The notes: generated from the letters alone by a model not told the origin. A stretch of 64,000 bases of DNA from Polytrichum commune (GCA_950295325.1 OX485808.1:13208501-13272500); one strand, 5' to 3'; counted from the first letter of the stretch, positions 1 to 11,311 are shown. Translations and numbers: made by a program.

Positions 1-38
1 CTTGGGACCACTTCATGGTCCATGGTGTAAACCAACCC
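1..38. mobile_element. End of a PIF/Harbinger-like TIR element (cut by window edge)
   Basis: The first 38 bases carry the same terminal block as the elements at 3476-4683 and 14968-16931: a short CATGGTCCATGGTGTAAACC-type end finishing in CCC, followed by TAA (39-41). Only the right terminus is inside the window, so the duplication cannot be confirmed. The family call rests on similarity to the complete copies. Confidence 0.55.
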
Positions 39-41
39 TAA

Positions 42-1769
42 CCGTATAGGTAGTTGATTGTTCATGGTTACAATGGTTAGAAAGTATATACCTTATAATT
101 GAGATGGTAGCCTACACGAGAACAACCCCATAACCATACTTGATGGGAAGCATACATGTTGTTGTTGTTTTTTGTTTATTTTTTTCATTTTTTGGTTGGA
201 GGCTTTCTAACAACCCGGTTCCCAAGACATGTGATTGCATTTTGTACTTTCCTCGGAGAATCAAAGTCATTGTATTCTCAAACATTTCGGTTGGTCTTTA
301 AAGGTACCACAAAGCTTACATAGGAATGCTTGTTTCAACATGTTTATTGAATCGTGTCTTTTGTCAAGGACTAAGCATTCTTTGAAGTAATCCACTAGCA
401 AGGATTTATGTTTTCTATGTAGTAGGTTTTATCTAGAAGTAAACCTTTATCATCTCGACCTTGACCATGTTTCTCATGCCCTCTTCACACTAGAGAAGTG
501 GAGTCGGGTCGACAAAGCATGATAAAAGGAGCTCCATGTTAATGAAAAGGCTCCTTCTCTTCTTGCTCTCGATCTTTCAAATTTCAATCCACATTAGATG
601 TTTCAAGTTGAGATCTCAAACTTTACATAGTTTACAACAACTTAGAGGGTGGCCTTGATGGGTCCTATGTGGTGCATCCACGATAAGTTCTTGGTCAATA
701 TCTTAACCTACCTCATGGGGATCACTTGGGGTTTGTGAAGAGCTTGAGCTCCCCAAACCAATGAATGTTCAATCATATTTTTGTTTGTCGTGACATGTTT
801 GTTGTTCAAGACAATTTGTTCCCTTGGCATCTCCCTTTCCGGATGGTCACTTTACACTTGGGTCATTTTGGGCTCCCGAAACTTGAACGTTGGGTGAAAG
901 CTTAAAATCCACCTTGAACTCTTGAACTTTGCTCTTACCTATGGTAACAAGGGGGCCTCATGTTGGGAGCTTGAGTTGAGATCCAAAACTTGCAAAGTTC
1001 GGGAGTTTAATATCGCGATTTGACAAGCTCTCATCTAGAGCTCAAGCAATTGGGAATTTTATGTTTAGGGTATCCATGTTCTACATGTTGTCAACAATTT
1101 CATGATTTGGTATCCATGTTCACAACTTCACAAAATCAATTTCCTGAATTGTATTTCACAATGAGCAATACATCATGTATAAGATTCTCCTAATCACTCC
1201 TCACAACTAGGTCTACCAAATTTTTGATTGACCTCTCGTATCCAACCTCGGACCATGTTTGCAGTGATTGCTTGTACATCATCATTAATGCGAGCATGTT
1301 GCATGATTTTGGAGATTGTTCCATCAGACGTGGCAATCGATGTACAATAAACAACGACCAAAGGGGGATTGTTTGCTTCCAGCTACGAGGTATTGTAATG
1401 AAAGACGAAAGAAAAATCGACGTCAAAGCTAGAGGCTTCCATGTAAATGCATAACAAAGAGGAACCAATGAACAATGAGAAGTCACATAATGCGAATGAG
1501 AAGTTGAGAAGTTGAGATTACGAAAACCACAGAGTGCGAAAAGAGTTATGAAATTGGTTTGGAATATTCATGAAGTTGCTAGAGGTAGAAGTCCACTATC
1601 ATAAAATTGAGGTGTGCCAAATGTCAAGTTGGTTTAGAATAATCATGAACTAATTTGGAAAGGTTCATGAAGTTTGTAGAACACTCCGGTCACGTTGTTT
1701 GGAAGGTTCATGAACTAGCTTGGAACCTTCATGGAAGGTATGTGGGTGTTATTTGGTTTTTTTTTCATG
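42..1769. other. Unassigned DNA, no gene seen
   Basis: No supported gene. The open frames here are short, overlap on both strands and match no family I know. Composition is ordinary AT-rich plant intergenic sequence. Confidence 0.5.
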
Positions 1770-2130
1770 TTCTCCAACTCTTACCAACTAGATTACACAA
1801 CAAAACTAGTTTTGCATTTCTACGATGAAAAACCTGCAAAAACCAGATTGAAAATCAGACCTAGCATGATTTAGTTATGGTTGTCGGAAGTGCATATTTG
1901 TTGATTACTTGACTAGATATAGAAGTCCTCCCAATCATGTTCACTATTGAATGTAGAATAGAGATTAATATTTGAAGATGTAGTCCCGTCTCTTGTAAAC
2001 ACACGCCTATAAGATGTTTGCTCTTTGATCCTCACCGAACTACATACCAATCAAATCTAGGGGTCCAATTATTAAGACAAGCCACTTAAGACCCATCTAC
2101 CTAAATTGAGTTTTGCACTTCTATGAAATC
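1770..2130 (+). repeat. Dispersed repeat family D1, copy 1
   Basis: This diverged block recurs at about 8590-8735, 14380-14620, 51590-51985 and 57700-57890. Shared landmarks are a TCTCTTGTAAACACA-like core, then a CCTAACCACA-like stretch, then a CACTCAAATA-like stretch, in the same order and spacing. This copy also shares the upstream GATTGAAAATCAGA-type segment with the copy at 51.6 kb. No terminal repeats or coding capacity were seen, so its class is unknown. It looks like an old, decayed element. Confidence 0.6.
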
Positions 2131-2310
2131 ATCTCACTAAAGGAGTAATTCTTAAAGGACCTTCCATGCAACTTTAGCTAGCCGGATTTTCACTTAATAA
2201 TCTTGATCAAGTGTCAAATTATAAGCTAAATGGAGAGGGGTAGAGATGGGCCATATAAATGTGAGAGCTTCCTGTAAAAAGTCCTATGTTCAACATGGCC
2301 CTAAGCTAGG

Positions 2311-3470
2311 TACTGTACTTTAAGGGCAGCTTCGGCACAAAATAATTCTAAAAATAGACGCCGAAAATTTTGGAAAATTATTGTCATTTTTTGCCGAATA
2401 TAAAATTAATTAATTTTCAAAATTGCCGAAAAGTAAGAAATTTTAACTCACTAGAATTTTACTTACACTGGAAGCATATATGAATTCTGAAGGAGAGAAG
2501 GTGCTCCTTTTGTAATGAAGCTCACTTACATTAGTCCACAAAGAATATGGGTTAAGAAGTAGCAAGACTCTAAGTGAGGCTTTTCAAATGTGTTGTACAC
2601 AAATTTTTGGAGTCCAATTGAGCATAGAAGATGAAGATTTATAGAATTTTGTCCAACTAACAAAAGTTGAGAAATCAAGTAATCTTCCGCCTCCAACAAG
2701 TTTTGTGTCAAAGTAAGTCTTTATGCGAAAGATATGGACAAAACATTGCAGCCGTGTAAAGATCAAAAAATTAAAATGTGTTCATAACAGTTTTTTAGAG
2801 CTCATTTGTGCATAGAAGATCAACATTTTTGGAATTTTGTTGCTCTAAGAAAAGTTTAGAAGTCAAGTAATCTTCCACCTCGAACAAGTTTTGTGTCAAA
2901 ATAAGTCTTTATGCGAAAGATATGGACAAAACATTGCAGCCGTGTAAAGATCAAAAAATTAAAATGCGTTCATAACAGTTTTTCGGAGCTCATTTGTGCA
3001 TAGAAGATCAACTTTTTTGGAATTTTGTTGCTCTAAGAAAAGTTTAGAAATCAAGTAATCTTTCACCTCCAACAAATTTTATGTCATTTGAAGACTCTAT
3101 GCAAAAGTTATGCGTGTTATAAAAATGAAGTCTAACTAGGTGCTTCACCTCAAACTTTACATATCCCATATGCATTGTTGAACACAACTCCACTCTACTT
3201 GTATAAAGCACAGAGCATTCTCAACTCTTCACAAAATCGTGAAAGATTTATATCTTTTGTAAAACTCTTCACACAAATTGTGAAATCGTGAATGAACATC
3301 CTTGTTTACTGTTAGATAATAACTTCTTGGATGTATGCCGAAATTGCATTATTAAACTATTTAAAATGCTGAAATTTTTAGTAATTTTTTTTTTGCCGCC
3401 GAACACTGTTTTTTTTACTTTTAATAATTATTCGGCAAGAGAGCGCCGAAGCTGCCCTTAACGTACGGTA
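2311..3470 (+). mobile_element. Non-autonomous TIR DNA element T1, copy A
   Basis: The ends are inverted repeats of the type TACCGTACGTTAAGGGCAGC followed by TTCGGC. The left end here is slightly diverged (TACTGTACTTTAAGGG). A second copy lies in the opposite orientation at 60553-61498. It is 1160 bp with no transposase frame. The centre is built of 188 bp tandem units. The target duplication is not resolved: TA flanks both ends and TTAA sits just inside, so Tc1/mariner, piggyBac or Harbinger affinity cannot be decided. It ends 5 bp before the Harbinger-like element at 3476. Confidence 0.8.
2671..3110 (+). repeat. 188 bp tandem repeat inside T1 copy A
   Basis: The same landmark (AATCAAGTAATCTT or a close variant) starts at 2671, 2859 and 3047, exactly 188 bp apart, giving two full units and the start of a third. 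The units include the segment around the GCAAGCCGTG-like and GACAAAACATTGCAG stretches. T1 copy B at 60.6-61.5 kb has one unit fewer. Confidence 0.85.
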
Positions 3471-3963
3471 GCTTAGAGGCAGTTTACACCATAGACCATG
3501 AACTCGTCCCACGGAAGATGCCTTATTCTGCGGTACGAGTTCATGGTCTACATTTCATGGTCCGAGTTCTTAAAAATTTGACTTACAAAGCCGTTGGGCC
3601 CCTCACTAGGTGTAAACCGAATGTGGACCAAGAGGAATGACCATGCGGCAAGAAGTGGATGTGCTGATTTTTTTAATATAAGCCCAAAAAGGGCAGTTTT
3701 GGGAAAAAAAATGACGTTTGACCATTTTGTTGACTTCAATTTGCCTTCACTTGCCTACACATGCCTTCACTTATCTTGTCACTTAGTTTTTTCTTCTTTT
3801 CGCCTTAAAGTTTGATCATTCTCTTGTCATCTCTTGGGCTTCAACTGTCTTCACTTCTTGTTAAATGTGTCGAAGATGTGGCTTGCAAATCTTCTCACAA
3901 CAATTATTACAAAAAAAAATGAGCGATTCAATTTGTACATGTCACATGTACCTTGTGTTGTCA

Positions 3964-4073
3964 CTACACTAAATAGGATATTTAGTGTTTGATTATATCT
4001 AATGTTGTTACCACCCAACCTTGCTCAACATTAAATTTCAATTCTTTGATAATTAATGTTAGAAGATTTCCCA
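3964..4073 (+). repeat. Fragment of the CTACAC-type MITE, inside the Harbinger-like element
   Basis: This stretch matches the left part of the MITE at 6837-7171: CACTAAATAGGATATTTAGT, then a GTTGTTACCACCC block and a CAATTCTTTGATAATT block in the same order. Only one end is visible, so it is a fragment nested in or carried by the surrounding element. Confidence 0.6.
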
Positions 4074-4164
4074 TTGCGCTTCTTTTGACCACCCTGATCT
4101 ACAATCACTAAACGACTACGTATTTTTTGTTTTTTGTTTTTCAACTGTAGTTTTTAAACATTTT

Positions 4165-4229
4165 GGGGTGTGTAATATACCGTTGGAAAGGTCTTGAAAA
4201 TACCTTTCCAACGGTATATTACACGCCCC
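4165..4229. repeat. Near-perfect 28 bp hairpin
   Basis: The arms 4165-4192 and 4202-4229 are complementary at 27 of 28 positions around a 9-base loop (4193-4201). The stem includes ACCGTTGGAAAGGT. A transcript would fold into a small-RNA-precursor-like stem. It lies within the 3476-4683 element. Confidence 0.85.
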
Positions 4230-4871
4230 CAAATTCCAAACATTGCAGCTGGTAGACCAAAAAAACAAATCTGCACTTGAATTCTTGAGTTCTAGATGTC
4301 CCGCGTTGTTTGATGATACACGTGTAAGCCGGTTTAAGGGGTACGGCAAGGTAGTGCTGGTATGTCTCATGGGCTATAATATAATTAAGGCACATAAAAG
4401 GCAGATTCATTAAAACATTCTTGAAATGGCATTTCTTTGACATGGGCCCTTGCCTTTTCCTACCATACCACCTCTCTTGCCTCGCTCACCGCAAAACCCA
4501 TTGGACCATGTCAGTGCATTTATTAGGCCTTAAAAATTATATTTTGGGGACCTCAACCTCCATGGTCCCTATGCCATTTTTTCCTTAGTGTAAACCGAAG
4601 TTGTCCCGGGACAACTTCAAAAGCCAATCAGCTGCCTTGCAGAGCCCTGGTCCAACTTCATGGTCCATAGTGTAAACCGCCCCTTAGATTAGGTTATCCA
4701 TGAGGTAGCTTGGGATTTTGATTGAGAGCTTGTTGTAGTCATTCCACATGATTTCCATGAATGCATTATCCGAACATTATAAATTTGAAAGAAAAAAAAG
4801 TATAACTCTCAATTTGAAAATTCAAGTGTCAAGTGGACATTGATGGATCCCGTTTCATGACACCTATCAAT

Positions 4872-5085
4872 GATCCGAGATGACCCTAAACAACCGGATG
4901 ATAATGAAGAAGTACCCAAACCGAACGGAGTGGTTGGCGGTTTGATTTTCAGCCATGAAATCGTCTTTCAACTTGACGGAAAACTAACCAGGTGGTCGAA
5001 AAGCTTGCTTAAGGGTAGCCAGCCTTCTTTCCCATATGGGTGGGGCCCAATGTGCATTGGGCCCCCAATTTACCCGTCGACAATA
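4872..5085 (+). mobile_element. tRNA-derived SINE, copy 1
   Basis: An RNA polymerase III promoter pattern is visible: a box A-like TGATAATGAAG at 4899-4909 and a box B-like GGTTTGATTTT at 4939-4949, 40 bases apart. The sequence then continues through CTTGACGGAAAA and CAGGTGGTCGAAAAG blocks shared with the copies at 6724-6834 and 26290-26455. The body is GC-richer than its surroundings. Both limits are approximate and no target duplication was found. Confidence 0.65.
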
Positions 5086-6723
5086 AATGACCATTTTTTT
5101 CGTGGCCAATTTTTTTTCTTCCTTTTGTCTTAATAAATTATCCAACCTGATTTATTATTTTACTTCCAAAACACTTTATTAGGTGTGTTTTAGGGTGGTT
5201 TTACTCTGAGTTGGGGGGGGGGTGACTAGTCTCGCTCAAGGCTCTTCATGTCCTTGGGTTGTAATGGGCAGCAAAAAGATTTTATGGGGGTAGGGAATTG
5301 TTTTGGGAAGAAGTGTGCAATTTAGAGGTTTAGGGCAGGACCGGGTGCAAGAACATGCAACCCAAGGACGTATTGTGTCCATCCCCATGTGGCATCACAT
5401 TGTTAACTTGCATTCACATGAAAAGTTGAGCAAGGTCCAATGACCATGTGCAAATATGCCGCCAAAACCAATTTGAACCCATGTGATTCAACTTCAATTT
5501 GTGCGCCTCACGGTACCTTAAGATTCACTCAAATTCAAAACAAAAGGATGCAACCAATTCCGAGGCGTTAAGCCAAAAAAATCAAACCGATTCCCTAAAT
5601 TTGTAATTGAGACGTGCACACACTTAGGGTTTTCATGCACAAAGGGGAATTTCACGGCAGCTAATATGGGTAACAACGTCGGGGGATCAAACCCAACACC
5701 GATCAAGTGAGGAAGATGGGGTGATTGGGCGGAGGGAGGGAGGGAGGGAGGGAGGGAGGGAGATCAACAACAAATGTTCGACTTGGTCATGAATCCACCC
5801 ATTCGTGTCCGATGGCCTCATTTGCAAAGTTGGCGATGAGGGGAGGAGTGCTCGGTAAGTTGAGGTTGAGTCGAGGTTGATGTGAGGTTGAGGTTGTGAT
5901 TGGGGTTAGGAAAGTGTTAGTTGAGATTGAAAATGGTGAGAGAAGAAAAGTAACATAAAAGCTAGATCAAAGTTGATATATGATATATGTTTTCCATAAT
6001 ATAATACATATTCATTTTCTCTCTACATAAAGACACATATAAAGACATACATATATACATATATATGTATATATAGACATATTTATATGTAATACATATT
6101 TTTGTATAAGTTAAGTTTGCCAACGACAACTCAAATATTTTTGAAATAAAATAAGACAGTAAAATTTTATAAAAGTCCTCATTGATTGATAGATTTGTTG
6201 TGTTCTAAATAATCACAACACCTTGGGCATTGCCCATAGCACCATACAAGAACGCAACAATGTGCTCACACTTTGACCACCCTATCATGTTGGGATTCTC
6301 TTCCTATCGAAAACTGAGTGGAGGAAATGAACACAAAAAAATAAGATTGGTGAAGGGTCTTAGCACACGACTTTCGCACGTCTTTAGTTCACGTTTGGAT
6401 GTGTAATCCACTATGCCAATCATACTTTGAGCCACACTTTCCTCGCAATTGATTTATTTTTCCTTAGTTCCAAATATAGTTTTAGGTGTCGTGCACGCGA
6501 GGTATTGAAACAATCCCAAAAATTTGAGCTTTGTCCATGCCAAGTGTTATGATGTTCTTCACTTCTCATTGGAATTTTGGGGAAGGTGGAAAATATGCAT
6601 GTACAATTGATATTCAAAAGACCAAATGTTTCACATTATTTATTGCACAATTTTCCATATATTCTTTAGCCTCCATCCAATCTACCAATACTCATCATTC
6701 CTTGCATTAACATTATTCAATTC
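5086..6723. other. Unassigned DNA with simple repeats
   Basis: No gene is supported. It holds a G-run near 5212, a GGGA microsatellite, a GAGGTTGA-rich stretch around 5860-5915 and AT-rich ATATAC repeats around 5985-6100. Confidence 0.5.
5731..5762 (+). repeat. (GGGA)n microsatellite
   Basis: About seven GGGA/GGAG units in tandem. Confidence 0.9.
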
Positions 6724-6834
6724 GAGATTACTCTAAACTACTGGGTGATAGTGAAGAGGTATCCTTTTCCAAATGGAGTGGTTGGGGGTTTGATTCCTGC
6801 TGTGAAATCTTCGCTTTACTTGACGGAAAAAACT
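6724..6834 (+). mobile_element. tRNA-derived SINE, copy 2 (5' part)
   Basis: Box A-like TGATAGTGAAG at 6746-6756 and box B GGTTTGATTCC at 6787-6797 fit the polymerase III consensus better than copy 1. The match to copy 1 runs through the CTTGACGGAAAA block and then stops where the MITE at 6837 begins, suggesting that the MITE inserted into the SINE or that the SINE is 3' truncated. Confidence 0.65.
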
Positions 6835-6836
6835 AG

Positions 6837-7171
6837 CTACACTATATAGGATATTTAGTCTTTGATTATATTTAGTGTTGTTACCACCCTATCCTCCTCA
6901 ACACTAATTTTCAATTCTTTGATAATTGGTGTTAGACATAAATGTGCCGCCACCTTCCCTACCACCACCTCCCTTCTCCTTTTATCATTGTCGATTTCTT
7001 TTCATATCCTTATTAACACTATTTTTGTGCATGTAACTTCCACATATTACCATAGTTGATATTTAGTGTTTGAGTTTACATTTAATGTTACTTACTTTCA
7101 TAGGGTTAGTGGTATTTAGTGTATGCGTTTGTTTGTAGTGTATCAAACACTAAATATTATATTCCGTGTAG
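6837..7171. mobile_element. Small TIR element (CTACAC-type MITE)
   Basis: The ends are inverted repeats of about 30 bp: CTACACTATATAGGATATTT on the left and, inward from the right, CTACACGGAATATAATATTT, both continuing into TAGTNTTTGAT. TTTAGTGTTTG-like motifs recur inside, reminiscent of CACTA subterminal repeats. The target duplication is unclear. It lies directly after SINE copy 2. Confidence 0.65.
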
Positions 7172-8589
7172 TTAGGTAAGAAGCCAAGAGCCCACCCACT
7201 GCAAGGTAGGCAGTAAACCCCACCCTACACCAAGAGCAAGGTAGGGTCAACGGGCTCAAATTCACATCGGATTGTCCAACGTTGGTTTTTTATTTCATTC
7301 TATTTTGTTGCATTCTTCACGTTTGCACTAAAGTGTAGCACGTCTTAAATTTAGTGGCTATAGCGTAGATGGACCTTAAATAATTCTTTCTACTGACTAG
7401 CTCACCCCCAGGGGGTGCACCTTTCACAACATGTATGAGTATACGTGAGTCCACAAAAGGGTATTGATTTGAACTTTTCCGTACGACGTATACATATGCT
7501 ACACAAATTATAACTTGTAGTTACGTACATGTATGGAGGACCTTTAAAAAAGTATAACATTTGTACTTATATGGTAGGGTCACTAGACTGCTTAGGATAA
7601 GTATTTAATATTTGATGAAACTAGGATGAATATGTTTTCTCATGTCCTTATCTCATCCATGAATGTATGGAAGAGGCAATATTAGGGTTTTGGAAGGGGT
7701 AGTTGAGCTGAGAATGAAGCCACTTCTTGCTTAGGGTTACAAGAGAAACAACCGGCACTTCTTTGTAGTTGATGCGGGTGGTTGATGCATTCGTTAGATC
7801 AGGGGTGGCATTGAAATTGCAAAGGTGTTGATTCCCATGTGGGTGTCCTCTCAATTGATTTTGTATCATTAGTTTAACTTTGATGCGTGCAACAATTTGG
7901 ATCCAGCATTTAGGGATCGCAATTGCTGCAGGTTCTAAGAGTTGCCAATTCTAGGATCAAGCATGGACATTGGTTTATATGGGTACCAAAAAAGAAACCA
8001 ATTTTAAGTGGACTTACAATCCTATGGACCATTTGATGGTAGATTTAGAAACAATGATTGCATTAGCTTCTATGGCATATATTTTATACTTAGATGCTTA
8101 TGAGTTACATCAGGGGATGTAAAAATGTCTTATGACTTTATTAATGAATATTGTGGTTTACATTATATCTAAATAAGAGTTCATCATTATTCAAAAGTAT
8201 ATTTGTATACTTACGTTAATGACTATATATGAATGTATTTTTTTCTTACATATACATATTGCCACTTGTATTTTTATCATTGAACATGTACGTGTACTAC
8301 TTGATTTTACCAAGAAAATAACTTGTATACAAGGGGGTTTTAGAGTATGTGGCGAACTCACGTGGTTCTTGGTTTTTAATGAAAGGTGCACCCCCAGGAG
8401 CTCACTTATCCTGGGATATTAAACACCCTATTAGTACAAGATGCTTAGCAAATTTATTTCAAAGCCATAGCCACTTTCTTCACAATGTTTATAGATGAAA
8501 TGAATATCTTTAAGTTCACTATCAAAGTCAAGGTTTTAGGTGCTCGTTAGATGGTTGTATAGGTTCCCCTTAGTTCTCTTAACTTTTGA
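7172..8589. other. Unassigned DNA, no gene seen
   Basis: Only short unrecognisable frames are present, with no clear repeat boundary. Confidence 0.45.
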
Positions 8590-8735
8590 ACCTCAAACAA
8601 CTGTTATATCCTAAGCAAGTAGTCCAACCTCTTTAGCAAAAGTCTAAAAGCTACACTAGACACATACCACTCAAATACAGATGTTGTACTATGAAAAATA
8701 ACCGAATAAATACTTCCTTTCTCAGCCAAAAGGGG
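8590..8735 (+). repeat. Dispersed repeat family D1, copy 2 (weak)
   Basis: This is the most diverged copy of the family described at 1770. It keeps the AGTCCAACCTCTTT, ACACATACCACTCAAATAC and AATAACCGAATA landmarks in order. Confidence 0.4.
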
Positions 8736-9233
8736 GTCCAAGTTGTGCATTTTTTAAAGACCCACCAGATATTGTAAAAATATGCATCCTAGTCGAAGGA
8801 TGCATAAAGAAAATACAATTAGAATTGGTGACACTAAATGTCATATTTAGTATAGTTATTATAATACCCTCACCCTATGAACATGAAACTATAATATGCT
8901 CTTCATTATAATCTTCAAAAACATTTAAGATTGATCTTAACAATTAAAATTGTATTTTTATACGCATCCTTGGAAATCATGCCCAATTTATTAAATTAAA
9001 TTCATTTGGCATTGCCTTTTTGGCCTTCTATCAATAATAATAATAATAATGATCATGGATCTTATGATTCCGATCTGGCAAGAACAATCCCTTCAATTTA
9101 GTTAGAGGGAGCTCCTCATAAGAATGGTGGGAAGCTTCCCCATATTTCTTGGAGGACCCATGTGGTGGTGAGAGGAAGATCATGAGTTGCTATTCCAAAA
9201 ACAACACTCTAAAAAGAAGGTGGGAAGTGCCAA
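8736..9233. other. Unassigned DNA
   Basis: A GGTGACACTAAATGTC motif at about 8828, found also in the R2 repeats at 25.9 and 49.4 kb, and an (AAT)n tract near 9036 are the only landmarks. Confidence 0.4.
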
Positions 9234-9243
9234 CCAATGCACG

Positions 9244-10380
9244 GCAGACAATTATACACCCCCGCACGAACTTTCAGGGGTGTCATATCTAGGTTGGGGC
9301 AGCCCTCCAAGGAAATTTTTGAACCCAACCGAAAATTGTTGCCTACCCCGCCCAACTTTGGAAAAAAAAACATTGCCCTTGCATTCTTGAAGGTTGCTTG
9401 TCTACAAATCCCATATTGAGTGCACTTCACCATCAAGATCTAAAATCCAATATATATGTGCCATCCAATTAGTAAATTAACACTTAATTAGGATTTCATT
9501 CCGGAAGTGAAACCATCAATGAAGCACATAATTAACTTGGAGGTCAAAAAATTTACAAAATCCTCATTAACATTGAGGTTATAATTTTTGTGACTTACCA
9601 TTTGAAATTATCTTTGTCATTCCAAAATGACACTTAAATTACTGTGTGTGATTTAGCATGTATATTTTATAAAATTTTAGGTAATGCCGTCTACTTTCAC
9701 AAGTATTCATACACATTCAAACTAATGAAGTGTGATTGAATGTAATTAAGTCTAATTAATCGTGATTAATACTAATTAAGCCCAAATAAATCAAAAAGTA
9801 TGCTTACCAAATTAAGTAAGCCTAATTAATTACAACATTTATTTACTGGAATCAATTCCTGTAATTACAATTAATTAATTCATTCAATAAGTAAATTTTA
9901 TAATTAGTTGCATATGAATACTTGTGAAAGTAGACGGGATTGCCTAATATATTATAAAATACACATGCTAAATCATCACACGAATTTAAGTGTCATTTTA
10001 GAAAGACAAAGACAATTTCAAGTGGTAAGTCACAAAAATTATAACCTCAATGTTAATGAGGATTTTGTAATTTTTTTGGCCTCCAAGTTAATTACGTGCT
10101 TCATTGATGGTTTCACTTCCGGAATGAAATACCAATCAATTGCTTATTTACTAATTGGAAGTGCACATATATATTGCATTTTAGACCTTGAAGGCAAAGT
10201 GCACTCAATATGGGATTTGTAGTCAAGCGGCTTTCAAGAATGCAAGGGCAATGTTTTTTTTGAAGTTGGGCGGGGTGGGCAACAATTTTCGGTCGGGTTG
10301 AGAAATTTCCCTAGAAGGCTGCCCCAACCCAAATTTGACACCCCCGAAAGTTCGTGGGGGGGGGGGGGTTACTATCCACC
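9244..10380. mobile_element. Mutator-like foldback element with long TIRs
   Basis: Two long inverted arms, about 9244-9710 and 9915-10380, are mutually complementary over most of their length (for example CACGAACTTTC, ATTGTTGCC, GTGAAACCATCAATGAAGCA). They flank an AT-rich spacer of about 200 bp. The same 10 bases, CCAATGCACG, stand on both sides (9234-9243 and 10381-10390). Arms of about 460 bp and a 9-10 bp duplication fit a non-autonomous Mutator-like (long-TIR MULE) element. There is no transposase. The outermost few bases of the two arms differ, and the right arm carries a G-run at about 10356. Confidence 0.88.
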
Positions 10381-10390
10381 CCAATGCACG

Positions 10391-10750
10391 AGGAGACCTA
10401 CCTCTAGTTACAAATGAACTGGTCAAGTTAGAGAAATAACAAGTTCAAATTCAAGACTCCAAAAAAATTAACGATCCATGTATAGGAATCTTCATAATAT
10501 ACCTTAATTTAATGAAGAAAATTGAAAGGTGTCAACATGTAACCAGTTGGTCTTGGAAAGACTAGGATCTTGACCGATGATGCCCAAAGAATATCCCCGG
10601 ACATTGGTAGCCAACTATCCACACGAGGGCTCCAGAGGCTTGACATGCTAAATCTAAGGATTTACTACATGCTTAGGATTGCACGGAGATTTGGAGCATG
10701 CTTGGTGCATTTGCTTACAATAGGCTCATTTGAACAAGCACCATATCTCC
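10391..10750. other. Unassigned DNA between two Mutator-like elements
   Basis: No gene is seen. At about 10564-10600 it carries a GATCTTGACCGATGATGCCC stretch followed by AAAGAATATCCCC, a diverged form of a motif also present at 16953-16985 and 47107-47141. Confidence 0.4.
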
Positions 10751-10759
10751 CTCTTGCTT

Positions 10760-11114
10760 GCCCCAGGCTGGATCACATCTTTATTCGGTTGGGCCCCGCT
10801 CCTCCCACGCCTCCTTCACTGCCCGATCTTCCCACCCGCACCTGCGTGGGAACTCTTCCTCGTTGGGAACCAATGTGACGATACGGTCACTTTAAGCCAT
10901 GAAGCTCCTTTGGCATGTGAAGGAACTTTATCAATTAAATTGGGAATGATGAAAGTGGCGTCAACTTGAATATTTGTAAGTTTGACCGAGTATTATCACA
11001 TTGGTTCCCAACGGAGACAAGTTCCCACACAGGTGTGGGTAGGAAGACCATGCAGTGAAGGAGGCGTGGGAGGGACGCGGCCCAGGTGAATGAAGGTGTA
11101 ATCTAGCCTGGGGC
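10760..11114. mobile_element. Mutator-like MITE with long TIRs
   Basis: The inverted arms, about 10760-10895 and 10980-11114, begin GCCCCAGGCTGGATCACATC on the left and GCCCCAGGCTAGATTACACC inward from the right. They remain alignable through TCCCACGCCTCCTTCACTGC and TTGGGAACCAATGTGA. Both sides carry the same 9 bases, CTCTTGCTT (10751-10759 and 11115-11123). A 9 bp duplication with arms of about 135 bp indicates a Mutator-type MITE. The spacer is only about 85 bp and there is no coding capacity. Confidence 0.88.
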
Positions 11115-11311
11115 CTCTTGCTTTCCTTTAATGAAACATGGATGACCTTCATCCATGTTTTATTATTGCATTCTCGACGGGTAGGTATCATGAAACTTCA
11201 CCCGACATTGAGTGAACAAGACTCATCAAGATGTTGCCCACCACAAGGGAGGCTATTTCCTTCAAGGTCTTAGTCTTTGAGCTCTCAACCTTTCCAGTGT
11301 AATAGCATGCC

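Larger units (their letters stand above)
3476..4683. mobile_element. PIF/Harbinger-like non-autonomous element
   Basis: The termini are inverted repeats: GAGGCAGTTTACACCATAGA on the left and, read inward, GGGGCGGTTTACACTATGGA on the right, both continuing CCATGAA. Each end is flanked by TTA (3473-3475 and 4684-4686), the 3 bp duplication typical of PIF/Harbinger. A subterminal hairpin with a perfect 16 bp stem lies at 3492-3550. A 22 bp perfect palindrome with core TGTCCCGGGACA lies at 4597-4618. No transposase is present. The element abuts T1 copy A. Confidence 0.8.

Noticed and set aside
9908-10222. A 104-codon open frame inside the Mutator-like element
   Set aside because: It runs along one inverted arm, its complement is equally open in the other arm, and it shows no domain; it is a by-product of the foldback structure.
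10356-10368. Homopolymer G/C runs here and near 5212, 40497, 44032, 54018 and 56785 as functional sites
   Set aside because: Single-base runs without a paired G-quadruplex pattern; more likely slippage or sequencing-sensitive tracts.
10570-11191. Three overlapping frames with Pro/Leu-rich peptides
   Set aside because: They lie in and across the inverted arms of the 355 bp Mutator-type MITE and have no protein-like conservation.
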